Source: Sciscionella sediminilitoris (lineage in GTDB: Bacteria > Actinomycetota > Actinomycetes > Mycobacteriales > Pseudonocardiaceae). From it: a stretch of DNA of 64,000 bases. How positions within the stretch are numbered: the stretch's first letter is position 1; each line of letters starts with the position of its first letter. Shown one piece after another: positions 27,378 through 35,381 of the stretch. The DNA is taken from the NCBI RefSeq assembly GCF_000737195.2, contig NZ_JALM01000015.1:20075-84074 (forward strand), read 5' to 3'. Position numbers and translations under genes: made by a program. The notes under the pieces were generated by a model. It was not told the DNA's origin. It searched no databases and saw only the letters and a program-made list of their open reading frames with translations.

Positions 27378-27731
27378 TTACCGGCGGGCCAAGGTCGGCG
27401 GCGGGCTGAACTCCCCATCGGAGCCGGGCGGGAACTCGTGCACCGCCACCACGGCCGCGGCCTCGATCGGCCCGTAGACGTGCGGAAACCACGGCCCGCC
27501 GGGAATCGGCGGATCGGCGGGTTCCCAGCGCACCGGTGCGCCGAGCGCGGCCGGATCGATCTCCAGCAACACCAGGTCGGTGCGTCCCCGGTAGAGCAGG
27601 TTGGCCGGCAGATGCACGGTCCCCGGATCGGAACAGTGCGTGAACCCGACCTCCTCGAGCGAGGCCGCGCGCACCGCCCCGGCACGCTTGGCCTCCGCCC
27701 ATTCCCCGGCGCCGCAGATATGCACGATCAT
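27378..27731 (-). CDS. DUF952 family protein
   Basis: A 117-residue cytosolic protein of the DUF952 family, recognised by the opening IVHICGAGEWAEAKRAG, the FTHCSDP motif that follows, and the HVYGPIE block near residue 86-92. Homologues occur widely in actinobacteria and alphaproteobacteria, and a relation to ADP-ribosyltransferase-like folds has been suggested for this group; no activity is established. It begins four bases after the end of the upstream SEC-C gene and is probably co-transcribed with it. Confidence 0.8.
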   Translation of the reverse strand: MIVHICGAGEWAEAKRAGAVRAASLEEVGFTHCSDPGTVHLPANLLYRGRTDLVLLEIDPAALGAPVRWEPADPPIPGGPWFPHVYGPIEAAAVVAVHEFPPGSDGEFSPPPTLARR

Positions 27732-27735
27732 TGGT

Positions 27736-28674
27736 TCACCGTAAGGTGATCTGCCTGCCGCGCAAGCCCTGCAGCGCCCGCCGCTCGGCGGGGGTGAGCG
27801 GGTTGGACTCGATGTCCGCGAGCGCCTCGGTCAGCCGGGCGCCCAGTTCCGTGGCCGGTTGCTCCCATTCCCGGGAGTGCGGCTCGGGATCCAGGTCCCA
27901 GACCGGCACCAGCAGGCCGTGCGCACGGAACGATCCCGCGAACCGGGAATCCTCGCCAAGGGTGAGTTCTCCGCGCGCGTGCAGCCGGGCCATCGCGGCG
28001 AGCAGTTCGTCCTCGCCCTCGTTGCGCACCCAGCGCAGGTGCGCCTTCTCGCCGGCGGCGACCCAGTACGCGCCGGTGAGCTCGCCGATCCGTTCGGTCG
28101 GCATGATCGCCTCGTTCGCGCGCTCGATGGAGGCCGCGAGCTCGCCCTGCGGGTCCGTGTCCTCGGGCAGCCACCACGCGAAGTCCTCGTGCACCTGCGG
28201 GCGCACCGGGAAATCGGCCGGGATCAGGTCCTGCAGCCGCGTGGTGTCCGCCTCGGTCGCCTGCCCGACCGTGGCCAGCGAGTCACCCGGCTTGGCCTTG
28301 CTCACCCAGTCGATCGCCTTGGCCAGATCGCGCGAGAGGTCTCCGGAACGGGTCTGGGTCTGCATGCCGACGAGCGCGACATCGTCGTTGCGCACGAACG
28401 CGGCCGCCGCGGCGGGGAGCACCGTGCCGAGCACCACCTTGCGCCCGCCGATCTCGGGGAGTTCCAGGGTCGCCGAGGGCACGAATTCGCGCAGTGCCAC
28501 CAGTTCCGGCTCACCGGTGAGCCCTTCGAACGGGCGCGGCACGTGCACATCGACCGGCGCGCCGCCCTGGGCGCCGTGGCAGGCCTTGTAGCGCTTGCCC
28601 GAACCACACGGGCAGGGCTGGCGCTTGGCTGGGCCGTCGGTGGTCTTGGTCGGCGCGGCGGTTCGTTTGGCCAC
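27736..28674 (-). CDS. SEC-C motif protein, DUF5926-like
   Basis: A 312-residue actinobacterial protein. Near the N-terminus is a SEC-C zinc motif, CPCGSGKRYKACHG, as at the C-terminus of SecA, preceded by a basic Ala/Lys/Thr-rich leader. The remaining roughly 270 residues match the DUF5926 pattern, with an ASIERANEAIMPTERI block and a C-terminal LTPAERRALQGLRGRQITLR. The GTG at 28674 has GGAG eight bases upstream and was preferred to an in-frame ATG twelve bases earlier. Function unknown; SEC-C often mediates protein or ribosome contact. Confidence 0.78.
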   Translation of the reverse strand: MAKRTAAPTKTTDGPAKRQPCPCGSGKRYKACHGAQGGAPVDVHVPRPFEGLTGEPELVALREFVPSATLELPEIGGRKVVLGTVLPAAAAAFVRNDDVALVGMQTQTRSGDLSRDLAKAIDWVSKAKPGDSLATVGQATEADTTRLQDLIPADFPVRPQVHEDFAWWLPEDTDPQGELAASIERANEAIMPTERIGELTGAYWVAAGEKAHLRWVRNEGEDELLAAMARLHARGELTLGEDSRFAGSFRAHGLLVPVWDLDPEPHSREWEQPATELGARLTEALADIESNPLTPAERRALQGLRGRQITLR

Positions 28675-28767
28675 GGCAGGCTCCATCTCACAGGCTCGAC
28701 GAGGATTGGCTCTCGAGGGTAGTCGCCGCTGCCCAGACACGGTGCCGGTGGGGTCGGCGCGGGCACG

Positions 28768-29565
28768 CTAGGTACGCAGATACGAGGCGCCGTTCACGTC
28801 GAGCACCGCGCCGGAGGACCACCGCGCCTCCGGGGAGGCGAGGTAGGTGACCGCAGCCGCGATCTCCGCGGGTTCGGCGATCCTGCCGAACGGGCTCTGC
28901 GCCTTGATCCGTTCGGTGCCCGCGCTGTCCGCGCCGCCGTAGCGGTCGGCGAGCATTTCGGTCGCCACGAATCCCGGCGCCACCGAGGTGACCGAGATCC
29001 GGTGCGGCGCAAGGGAAACCGCGAGCGACTGACCGAGCGCGTGCAGCGCGGCCTTGCTCGCGCCGTACGCGGGGCTGTCCGGTTCACCGCGGAACGCGCC
29101 CCGCGAGCCGATGTTGACGATCCAGCCGGGCGCATCCCGTTCGATGAGTCCGCGCGCGACCAGGTAGCTGAGATTGGCCGCCGCGAACAGGTTCACCCCG
29201 AGCGTCGATTCCCATGCCGTGCGCCACTGCGCATAGGTGCTGTCCGCGACCGGGTGCGCGCGCATGATGCCCGCGTTGTTCACCAGCACATCGATGCCGC
29301 CGAGCGCGCTTTCCGCCTCACGCGCGATCCGCTCGGCCGATTCCGGGTCACCGAGTTCCCCGCCGACAAGGGTGTGCCCGCTGCCTGCGAGCGCGTCCCT
29401 GGTCTGTTCGGCGTCCGCTCGCCTGCTGCCGTAGTGCACGGCGACCCGGTCACCGTTGCGGGCGAACGCCTCGGCGACGGCCCGGCCGATGCCCCGCGAG
29501 GCGCCGGTGACGAGCACCCCGCGGTCCGTGCCGCTCGCCTCGCTCATGCCGTTCGTGTCACTCAT
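28768..29565 (-). CDS. SDR-family oxidoreductase (FabG-like)
   Basis: A 265-residue short-chain dehydrogenase. TGASRGIG is the NAD(P)-binding loop, NNAG follows at the usual place, the catalytic Ser lies in NIGSRGAF and the Tyr-Lys pair is YGASKAAL; the C-terminal GAVLDVNGASYLRT is typical of 3-oxoacyl-ACP reductase-like members. HYGSRR after the second strand suggests NADPH. The ATG overlaps the stop of the VOC gene by four bases (ATGA), so both are translated from one message and may act on one substrate. Confidence 0.87.
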   Translation of the reverse strand: MSDTNGMSEASGTDRGVLVTGASRGIGRAVAEAFARNGDRVAVHYGSRRADAEQTRDALAGSGHTLVGGELGDPESAERIAREAESALGGIDVLVNNAGIMRAHPVADSTYAQWRTAWESTLGVNLFAAANLSYLVARGLIERDAPGWIVNIGSRGAFRGEPDSPAYGASKAALHALGQSLAVSLAPHRISVTSVAPGFVATEMLADRYGGADSAGTERIKAQSPFGRIAEPAEIAAAVTYLASPEARWSSGAVLDVNGASYLRT

Positions 29566-29984
29566 ACCGCGAAGACCTGCGATTCGTCCTTGAACGCCTT
29601 GAACTCCAGCGCGTTCCCCGCCGGATCGCGCAGGAACATCGTCCACTGTTCGCCCGGTTCACCCGCGAAGCGCAGGTACGGCTCGATCACGAACTCGGTG
29701 CCCGCGGCGCGCAACCGGTCGGCGAGGGTGTGGAAGTCCGGAATGCTGAGCAGCAGCCCGAAATGCGGAACGGGCACTTCGTGGCCGTCGACCGGGTTGT
29801 GTCCCGCGGGGGCGGCACCGGTCCCAGCCACCCGATGGGTCACCAGCTGGTGCTCGTAGAAGTTCCAGTCCACCCAGGCGTCCGCGGATCGCCCCTGCTC
29901 GAGCCCGAGCACCGAACCGTAGAACTCGCGGGCTCGGTCCAGATCGTCGACCGGAATGGCGAGGTGGAAACCAGGGCGGGTCAT
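29562..29984 (-). CDS. VOC-family (glyoxalase/dioxygenase-fold) protein
   Basis: A 140-residue protein with two beta-alpha-beta-beta-beta modules: FHLAIPVDDLDRAREFYGSVLG at the N-terminus and FGLLLSIPDFHTLADRLRAAG then FLRDPAGNALEFKAF at the C-terminus. The histidine of FHLAI, His and Glu near the middle (HFG) and the final Glu of ALEF are likely metal ligands. Members include glyoxalase I, extradiol dioxygenases and resistance proteins, so the chemistry is open. It is divergent from the GntR-type gene, with a candidate operator between, and coupled to the SDR gene. Confidence 0.82.
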   Translation of the reverse strand: MTRPGFHLAIPVDDLDRAREFYGSVLGLEQGRSADAWVDWNFYEHQLVTHRVAGTGAAPAGHNPVDGHEVPVPHFGLLLSIPDFHTLADRLRAAGTEFVIEPYLRFAGEPGEQWTMFLRDPAGNALEFKAFKDESQVFAV

Positions 29985-30022
29985 GGGCGGACTCCTTCGC
30001 GATCGGATACCCGGCCAGCTTG

Positions 30023-30058
30023 CATGTCCGCATGTTCGAATGTCAACATTAGGACATG
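30023..30058. promoter_or_regulatory. Candidate GntR operator between VOC-SDR and gntR
   Basis: CATGTCC (30023-30029) and its exact inverse GGACATG (30052-30058) flank an inner AATGT-CA-ACATT (30039-30050). The right arm includes the gntR start codon. Nested symmetry here is consistent with an FCD-type GntR repressor controlling itself and the divergent VOC-SDR operon. Confidence 0.5.
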
Positions 30059-30736
30059 AGCCAGATAGCCAAGGCGCGACGCCGTGGTCTCGCCGATGAG
30101 GTGGCCGAGCAGGTGCGCGGCGCCATCCTCGAAGGACGATTCGAGCCCGGTTCCGCGCTTCGCGAGGTGGAGCTGGCCGCGGCGCTCGAGGTGAGCAGGG
30201 GAGCCGTACGCGAAGGGCTGGGCCTGCTCATCCGCGAGGGCCTGGTGCGCAGCGGCTGGCATCGGGGCACCACGGTCATCGAGGTGACCGTCACCGATGT
30301 CGAGGAGGTCTACGCGGTCCGCGGCGCGCTCGAACGGCTCGCCGCACTCACCGTCGCCACCGAGGCGAGCCCGAAGGATCTCGACGAGCTCGACGACGTC
30401 GTTGACCGGATGGCGAACGCGGTCGCCGAGGAAGCGGACGCCGCCACGCTCTCCGCCCTGGACATCGAATTCCACGACACCCTCTACCGCATCGCGGGCA
30501 ACAGCAGGCTCAGCACGGCGTGGCACGGCATCCGCGCGCAGGTCCAGCTCTTCCAGCTCACCCGCGCGCGGCTCGGTTATGAGCACTACCGGGGCATCAT
30601 CGCGGGCGAACACCGCGAACTCGTCGGCCTGCTGCGCGCCAGGAACACCAAGGATCTGAACCGCTTCGCCGAGGAACACGTCCAGTCCGCCTGCCGGCTG
30701 CTCACCGCCCAGCTCGCGGCCGGCCCACCGGCCTGA
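30056..30736 (+). CDS. GntR-family regulator (FCD domain)
   Basis: A 226-residue FadR-subfamily regulator. The winged helix contains LADEVAEQVRGAILEGRFEPGSALREVELAAALEVSRGAVREGLGLLIREGLV (in parts, residues about 12-66), and the C-terminal FCD domain has EEVYAVRGALERLAA, the metal-ligand-type DIEFHDTLYRIAGN and AGEHRELVGLLRARN segments, whose Asp and His residues usually bind Zn or Ni and thereby an acid ligand. It is divergent from the VOC-SDR operon and likely represses it in response to a carboxylic acid. Confidence 0.88.
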   Translation: MSQIAKARRRGLADEVAEQVRGAILEGRFEPGSALREVELAAALEVSRGAVREGLGLLIREGLVRSGWHRGTTVIEVTVTDVEEVYAVRGALERLAALTVATEASPKDLDELDDVVDRMANAVAEEADAATLSALDIEFHDTLYRIAGNSRLSTAWHGIRAQVQLFQLTRARLGYEHYRGIIAGEHRELVGLLRARNTKDLNRFAEEHVQSACRLLTAQLAAGPPA

Positions 30737-30773
30737 CCACCGTTCAGGGGTTCCACGCCAGCCACCTTGGTGA

Positions 30774-30787
30774 TAGAACTTGTTCTA
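30774..30787. promoter_or_regulatory. KstR-like inverted repeat upstream of phosphotransferase operon
   Basis: TAGAACTTGTTCTA is a perfect six-base-arm palindrome that fits the KstR motif TNNAAC-N2-GTTNNA of steroid-catabolism repressors. An overlapping repeat, ACTTGT-N8-ACAAGT (30778-30797), and a second near-match, GCGAACCTGTTTCA (30829-30842), follow. It lies 87 bases upstream of the operon start. No kstR gene is in the window, so regulator identity is inferred only from the motif. Confidence 0.55.
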
Positions 30788-30873
30788 CAAAACAAGTCAC
30801 ATCGGCAGGCAGGTTCATTGGCCACGGTGCGAACCTGTTTCATAAACTTCGGTGACCGGGTGGTGGTGTCCTG

Positions 30874-32034
30874 ATGTCCGAACATACGGAGCTCGCCCGA
30901 CCTTCCTCTTCCCGGCCGGACGTCGGCGAACTCACCGGTTCCCTGACCACCTGGCTCGCGGCGCAGCTTCCGCCGGACGCGCACCCGGTCATCGAAGATG
31001 TCGACATTCCGACATCAGCTGGTATGTCGAGCGAAACGGTGCTGTTCACCGCGCGCTGGGGAGTGGACCGGGAACCCGCCGAACTGGTCGCGCGGGTGGC
31101 CCCGGTCGAGGATGCCGTGCCCGTCTTCCCCCGGTACGCGATGGGCGAGCAGTTCCACACGATGCGGCTGGTGCGCGCCCATTCCGAGGTGCCGGTTCCC
31201 GAAGTGCTGTGGCTCGAGGAGGATCCGGGAGTACTCGGCGCGCCGTTCTTCGTGATGCGCCGCGCGTACGGTGCGGTGCCACCCGATGTGATGCCGTACA
31301 ACTTCGAGTCCTGGGTGACCGCGGCGAGCGCGGAACAACAGGCGAACCTGGCTGCCAACACCGTGGACATTCTCGCCGCACTGCACGGTATCCGGGATCC
31401 GCTCGGCCGGTTCGGATTCCTGAATGAATCGAGCCTGAGCGGACCGGGGCAGAGCGGCGAAACCCTTGACGCGCCGGGAAATTCACTGCTCGCCGCGCAC
31501 ATCGACGGGCAGCGCGCCTATCACCGCTGGATCGCCGAACGCGGCCCGGACGCGCCGATCATCGGCCGCCTGTTCGACCACCTCGACCGGACCTGGCCCG
31601 GACAGCCGAGTGATCCGGTGCTGTGCTGGGGTGACGCCCGCATCGGGAACGTCATGTACCGCGATTTCCGTCCGGTGGCGGTACTCGACTGGGAAATGAC
31701 CGCACTCGCGCCACCGGAACTGGATCTGGGCTGGCTGATTTTCTTCCACCGCTGGTTCGAGGACATCGCCACGGCAGCGGGGCTGCCCGGCCTTCCCGAC
31801 CTGTTCACCATCGACCGGGTCTGCGCACGGTACCGGGAAACGACCGGGCGCGAACCGCGGGATCTCGAGTTCTACCTGTGCTACGCGGCGCTGCGGAACG
31901 CACTCATCATGCTGCGGATCCAGCACCGGGCCATCCACTTCGGCCAGGCCGAGGTTCCACGCGATCCCGATGATCTGCTGATGAACCGGCCCGCGCTCGA
32001 AAGGATGCTCGAGGGAAGTTATTGGCTCGGATAA
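30874..32034 (+). CDS. Phosphotransferase (APH/ACAD10-like) family protein
   Basis: A 386-residue protein-kinase-fold phosphotransferase. The catalytic loop is in CWGDARIGNVMYRD (Asp and Asn visible) and the metal-binding Asp in AVLDWEMTALAPPELDLGWL; the nucleotide-binding N-lobe has ELVARVAP. The usual loop histidine is replaced by Trp, as in the mycobacterial Rv3168-like group and ACAD10/11 N-domains. Such enzymes are thought to phosphorylate hydroxylated acyl or other lipophilic compounds rather than aminoglycosides. First gene of a three-gene operon with the DUF7064-like and aldehyde dehydrogenase genes, behind a KstR-like box. Confidence 0.82.
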   Translation: MSEHTELARPSSSRPDVGELTGSLTTWLAAQLPPDAHPVIEDVDIPTSAGMSSETVLFTARWGVDREPAELVARVAPVEDAVPVFPRYAMGEQFHTMRLVRAHSEVPVPEVLWLEEDPGVLGAPFFVMRRAYGAVPPDVMPYNFESWVTAASAEQQANLAANTVDILAALHGIRDPLGRFGFLNESSLSGPGQSGETLDAPGNSLLAAHIDGQRAYHRWIAERGPDAPIIGRLFDHLDRTWPGQPSDPVLCWGDARIGNVMYRDFRPVAVLDWEMTALAPPELDLGWLIFFHRWFEDIATAAGLPGLPDLFTIDRVCARYRETTGREPRDLEFYLCYAALRNALIMLRIQHRAIHFGQAEVPRDPDDLLMNRPALERMLEGSYWLG

Positions 32035-32052
32035 CGAGGAAAGGCTGGTGTG

Positions 32053-33171
32053 ATGCTCTCCCCGCTCGACGATTATCCACTGCACCAGATCGCCGAAGTG
32101 GCAAGACGTGTCGGTACATCCGATCGCAATTTCTATGACCGTTACTACTTCAACTGCCATCGCGGCGCCGAGGATCCCTTTCTGATCCTCGGGCACGGGC
32201 AGTACCCGAACCTCGGGGTCACCGACGCCTTCGCGGTGGTGCGGCACGGGGACGAGCACATCGTGGTCCGGGCCTCGAAAGCGCTCGGCGCCGACCGCAT
32301 GGACACCTCGGTCGGACCGTTCCGGATCGAGGTCCGGGAAGGCCTGCGCACGCTGCGCGTCGTGCTCGAACCCGGCGAGCACGATCTCGCATTCGACCTC
32401 ACCTTCGAGGCGGATCTCCCGGCACACCTGGAATCCCGGCAGTTCCAGCGGCAACTCGAGCGCGTGGTCATCGACACCCAGCGGTTCGCGCAGACCGGGA
32501 ACTGGCGCGGGGACCTCCAGGTCCAGGGCACCGAATACCGCGTCGAACCCGGACAGTGGTCCGGAAACCGGGACCGTTCCTGGGGAGTGCGCCCGGTCGG
32601 CGAGGCCGAACCGCCCGGGCGGCGCGCGGACACCCCGCACGGCGGGTTCTTCTGGATCTACACGGTGATGCGGTTCGCCGAGTTCGCGATCGTGACCATC
32701 ATCCAGGAAGACAGCGAGGGACGGCGCACCGTCGAGGACGCGACGCGCATTCCCGCCGACGGCAGCGAACCGGTCTGGCTCGGCCGTCCCGAGCACCAGC
32801 TGACCTTCGCCCCGGGCAGCCGGGACATCACCGAGGCGAAGCTGGTGTTCCACCGCCCATCGGGTCCCGAGCTCACCGTGGTCTGCACTCCCTTGCTCGC
32901 CAATTACATCGGCGTCGGTACCGGCTACGGACTGGAACCCGACTGGCGGCACGGAATGTGGCAGGGCGAGCTCGCGGTGCAGGGCTTGCGGCGCAGCGTC
33001 CGCGAGATCGACGTGGTGACCAGGGCGCTGTGCCCTGCCGACATGCTCGCCCGGTTCCAGCTGCGCGGACCGGGAACCGAGGAAACCGGAACCGGGATGT
33101 TCGAACTCGGCATCATCGGCCCAAACGAACGCTATGGATTCAACGGATTCGACGATATGGCGGCGCAATGA
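32053..33171 (+). CDS. Conserved protein of DUF7064/DUF7065 type
   Basis: A 372-residue soluble protein without signal peptide or membrane segments. Visible blocks are NFYDRYYFNCHRGAEDPFLILGHGQYPN near the N-terminus, QTGNWRGDLQVQGTEYRVEPGQWSGNRDRSWGVRP in the middle and GTGYGLEPDWRHGMWQGELAVQG later (in parts). These correspond to the pair of beta-rich domains called DUF7065 and DUF7064, possibly lipocalin-like, that often sit with phosphotransferase and aldehyde dehydrogenase genes. No catalytic residues can be named. The ATG at 32053 follows an in-frame GTG and is 18 bases past the phosphotransferase stop. Confidence 0.55.
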   Translation: MLSPLDDYPLHQIAEVARRVGTSDRNFYDRYYFNCHRGAEDPFLILGHGQYPNLGVTDAFAVVRHGDEHIVVRASKALGADRMDTSVGPFRIEVREGLRTLRVVLEPGEHDLAFDLTFEADLPAHLESRQFQRQLERVVIDTQRFAQTGNWRGDLQVQGTEYRVEPGQWSGNRDRSWGVRPVGEAEPPGRRADTPHGGFFWIYTVMRFAEFAIVTIIQEDSEGRRTVEDATRIPADGSEPVWLGRPEHQLTFAPGSRDITEAKLVFHRPSGPELTVVCTPLLANYIGVGTGYGLEPDWRHGMWQGELAVQGLRRSVREIDVVTRALCPADMLARFQLRGPGTEETGTGMFELGIIGPNERYGFNGFDDMAAQ

Positions 33172-34604
33172 CTGAATACGAGAAACTGATCATCGGTGGC
33201 CGCTGGGAAACCCCGGCGAACGGCGAACGGCTGCACGTCACCTCACCGGCGACCCTGGAACCGTCCGGCTCGTGCCCGGCGGCGAGCAAGGCCGATGTGG
33301 ACCGGGCGGTCACGGTCGCCAGGGAAGCCCTGGAAACCGGGCCCTGGCCGAAAACCGCGCCCGAAAAGCGCGCCGCGGTGCTCGCCGAGCTGCGCAGGTT
33401 GCTCACCGAACGGGCCGCCGAATTCACCGCGCTGATCTCCGCGGAAACCGGTGCACCGCACGGTGTGGTGAACACGATGCAGCACCTGCCCTCGGATTCG
33501 GTGCTCGAGTACTACAGCGGTGTGGCCGGGGAATTCGACTGGGAGACCGAACGCACCGGACGGTTCGGCCGCACCCTGGTGCGCCGCGAACCGGTCGGCG
33601 TGGTCGCGGCGATCACCGCATGGAACGTGCCGCTGTTCCTCGCGATCAACAAACTCGCCCCGGCACTGCTCGCCGGCTGCCCGGTGATCCTGAAGCCCGC
33701 CCCGGAAACCCCGCTCGACGCGCTCGCCCTCGGCGCACTGTGCACCGAGGCGGGGCTGCCCGAAGGCGTGCTCTCCGTACTGCCCGCCGCCACCGAGGCC
33801 AGCGCGTACCTCGCCGCGCATCCCGGGGTGGACAAGGTCAGCTTCACCGGATCCACGGCTGTCGGCAAGGAAATCGCGCGTGGCTGCGCGGACCGGATGG
33901 CCAGGGTCAGCCTCGAACTCGGCGGGAAATCGGCCGCGATCGTGCTCGAGGACGCCGACATCCCGTCGATCGCCCCGATGATCGCGTTCTCCGGGCTGAT
34001 GAACTCCGGGCAGGCCTGCGTCGCGCAGAGCCGGATCCTCGCACCCCGGTCCCGCCGCGCCGAACTCGTCGAGGCACTCGCCGCGGCCGCGAACGCCATG
34101 GCGATCGGGGACCCGGAGGATCCGGCGACCCAGCTCGGCCCGCTGATCTCCGAACGACAGCGCGAACGCGTCGAGTCCTACCTCGCCGCCGGTCGCGCCG
34201 ATGGGGCACGGCTGGTCACCGGCGGGAACCGGCCCGAACGTCCCGGCTGGTACCTCGAACCCGCCGTGTTCGACGAGGCGGACAACGCCATGCGGATCGC
34301 CAGGGAGGAGATCTTCGGCCCGGTGCTCACCGTGCTCGACTACGAAACCGAAGCCGAGGCGGTCGCCATCGCCAACGATTCCGATTACGGCCTCGCCGGA
34401 TCCGTGTGGACAAGCGATGTCGAGCACGGGGTGGACATCGCCCGCGCCGTACGCACCGGAACCTACGGCATCAACTGGTACGCCTTCGATTCCTGCGCAC
34501 CGTTCGGCGGCTACAAACAGTCCGGGATCGGCAGGGAGGGCGGGCCGGAAGGGCTCGCCGCGTTCTGCGAATCCAAGTCCATCCTCATGCCGCCCGGCTC
34601 ATGA
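33168..34604 (+). CDS. NAD-dependent aldehyde dehydrogenase
   Basis: A 478-residue ALDH-superfamily enzyme. The NAD-binding and catalytic features are in order: ITAWNVPLFLAINKLAPALLAG, FTGSTAVGKEIA, the general base Glu in LELGGKSA, the nucleophile Cys in NSGQACVAQSR and the C-terminal EEIFGPVLTVL and GGYKQSGIGREGG. It oxidises an aldehyde to its acid. The ATG overlaps the stop of the DUF7064-like gene (ATGA). The 3' end overlaps the convergent flavin reductase gene by six bases. Confidence 0.92.
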   Translation: MTEYEKLIIGGRWETPANGERLHVTSPATLEPSGSCPAASKADVDRAVTVAREALETGPWPKTAPEKRAAVLAELRRLLTERAAEFTALISAETGAPHGVVNTMQHLPSDSVLEYYSGVAGEFDWETERTGRFGRTLVRREPVGVVAAITAWNVPLFLAINKLAPALLAGCPVILKPAPETPLDALALGALCTEAGLPEGVLSVLPAATEASAYLAAHPGVDKVSFTGSTAVGKEIARGCADRMARVSLELGGKSAAIVLEDADIPSIAPMIAFSGLMNSGQACVAQSRILAPRSRRAELVEALAAAANAMAIGDPEDPATQLGPLISERQRERVESYLAAGRADGARLVTGGNRPERPGWYLEPAVFDEADNAMRIAREEIFGPVLTVLDYETEAEAVAIANDSDYGLAGSVWTSDVEHGVDIARAVRTGTYGINWYAFDSCAPFGGYKQSGIGREGGPEGLAAFCESKSILMPPGS

Positions 34605-35117
34605 GCCGAGCCCGGAACGGGCGGCCGGTTCGGGGATGGTGACGAAACGGCCGTCCACGAAACCGAGGCAGGCACCGGGCCGGTGGTCGAACCGCTCGAC
34701 CCTGCCGAGGAAAAGGGTGTGGTCGCCGCCGTCGTAGTGCGTCCACGGCGTGCACTCGAACCAGGAGGCGGCCTCGGCGAGCCGGGGCGCGTGGCCGCCG
34801 TCCGCCCATTCCGGTTCGAGGTTCGGTTTTCCGGCGAAATGCATGGCGAGGTCGCGCTGCTCGGCGCCGAGCACGTTGACCGTGAACGCGCGCCCGGCAA
34901 GCAGTGCGTGTGCCCGGACCGTGCGCTGGATGGAGACCAGGATCAGCGGTGGTTCCATCGAGACCGAGGTGAACGAGTTCACCGTGAGCCCGTGCCGCGC
35001 GCCGTCCTCACCGTGCGCGAAGGTGACCACGGCGACCCCGGTGGCGAACCGGCCGAGGCTGTCGCGAAACCGCGCCGGCGGGGTTGTGGGGGAGAGTCGT
35101 GCAGACGATGCGGTCAT
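34599..35117 (-). CDS. Flavin reductase (StyB/HpaC-like)
   Basis: A 172-residue flavin reductase of the PF01613 family. Conserved parts are FRDSLGRFATGVAVVTF, HGLTVNSFTSVSMEPPLILVSIQRT (in parts), AFTVNVLGAEQRDLAMHFAG and the late HTLFLGRVERF. These enzymes give reduced FAD or FMN to a separate monooxygenase. It is divergent from the StyA-like monooxygenase, which requires such a partner, so the two are likely a two-component pair. The start chosen (MTASSARL) is the ATG nearest the conserved fold. Confidence 0.85.
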   Translation of the reverse strand: MTASSARLSPTTPPARFRDSLGRFATGVAVVTFAHGEDGARHGLTVNSFTSVSMEPPLILVSIQRTVRAHALLAGRAFTVNVLGAEQRDLAMHFAGKPNLEPEWADGGHAPRLAEAASWFECTPWTHYDGGDHTLFLGRVERFDHRPGACLGFVDGRFVTIPEPAARSGLGS

Positions 35118-35381
35118 CGGATCGGCTCCTGCGGCAGGTCGTCGTGGCTGCGTCGGAATCGACGTTAGGGCGCGGTCCCGCCGCTCACAACGGCGCCGCG
35201 GCGCCGTGCAGCCGCTGCACAGAGCAATGCGGTGGCGGAACAATCGCACCGCACGGCCCCCGCCGGAGTTGACAGTCAGCGCACCGGTTCTGCGTCAGAG
35301 AGCATGGCGGCCGTTACCGCTACCGGTGGCGCGCCGTCCGGGTCAGGATGTCGGTATCGCAGGCTCAACGAGGAGACGCAG
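35118..35381. promoter_or_regulatory. Divergent promoter region with two adjacent palindromes
   Basis: Between the flavin reductase and StyA-like genes lie ACGGCGCCGCGGCGCCGT (35190-35207), an 18-base perfect palindrome, and the overlapping GTGCAGC-C-GCTGCAC (35206-35220). A TTGACA hexamer at 35269 has no convincing -10 partner. The palindromes are candidate operators for the nearby AraC-type or another regulator, or a cruciform; no ORF or RNA was seen. Confidence 0.55.

Noticed and set aside
35269..35297. A TTGACA hexamer as a housekeeping -35 element for the StyA-like gene
   Set aside because: No -10-like sequence lies 16-19 bases downstream, so a promoter cannot be supported.
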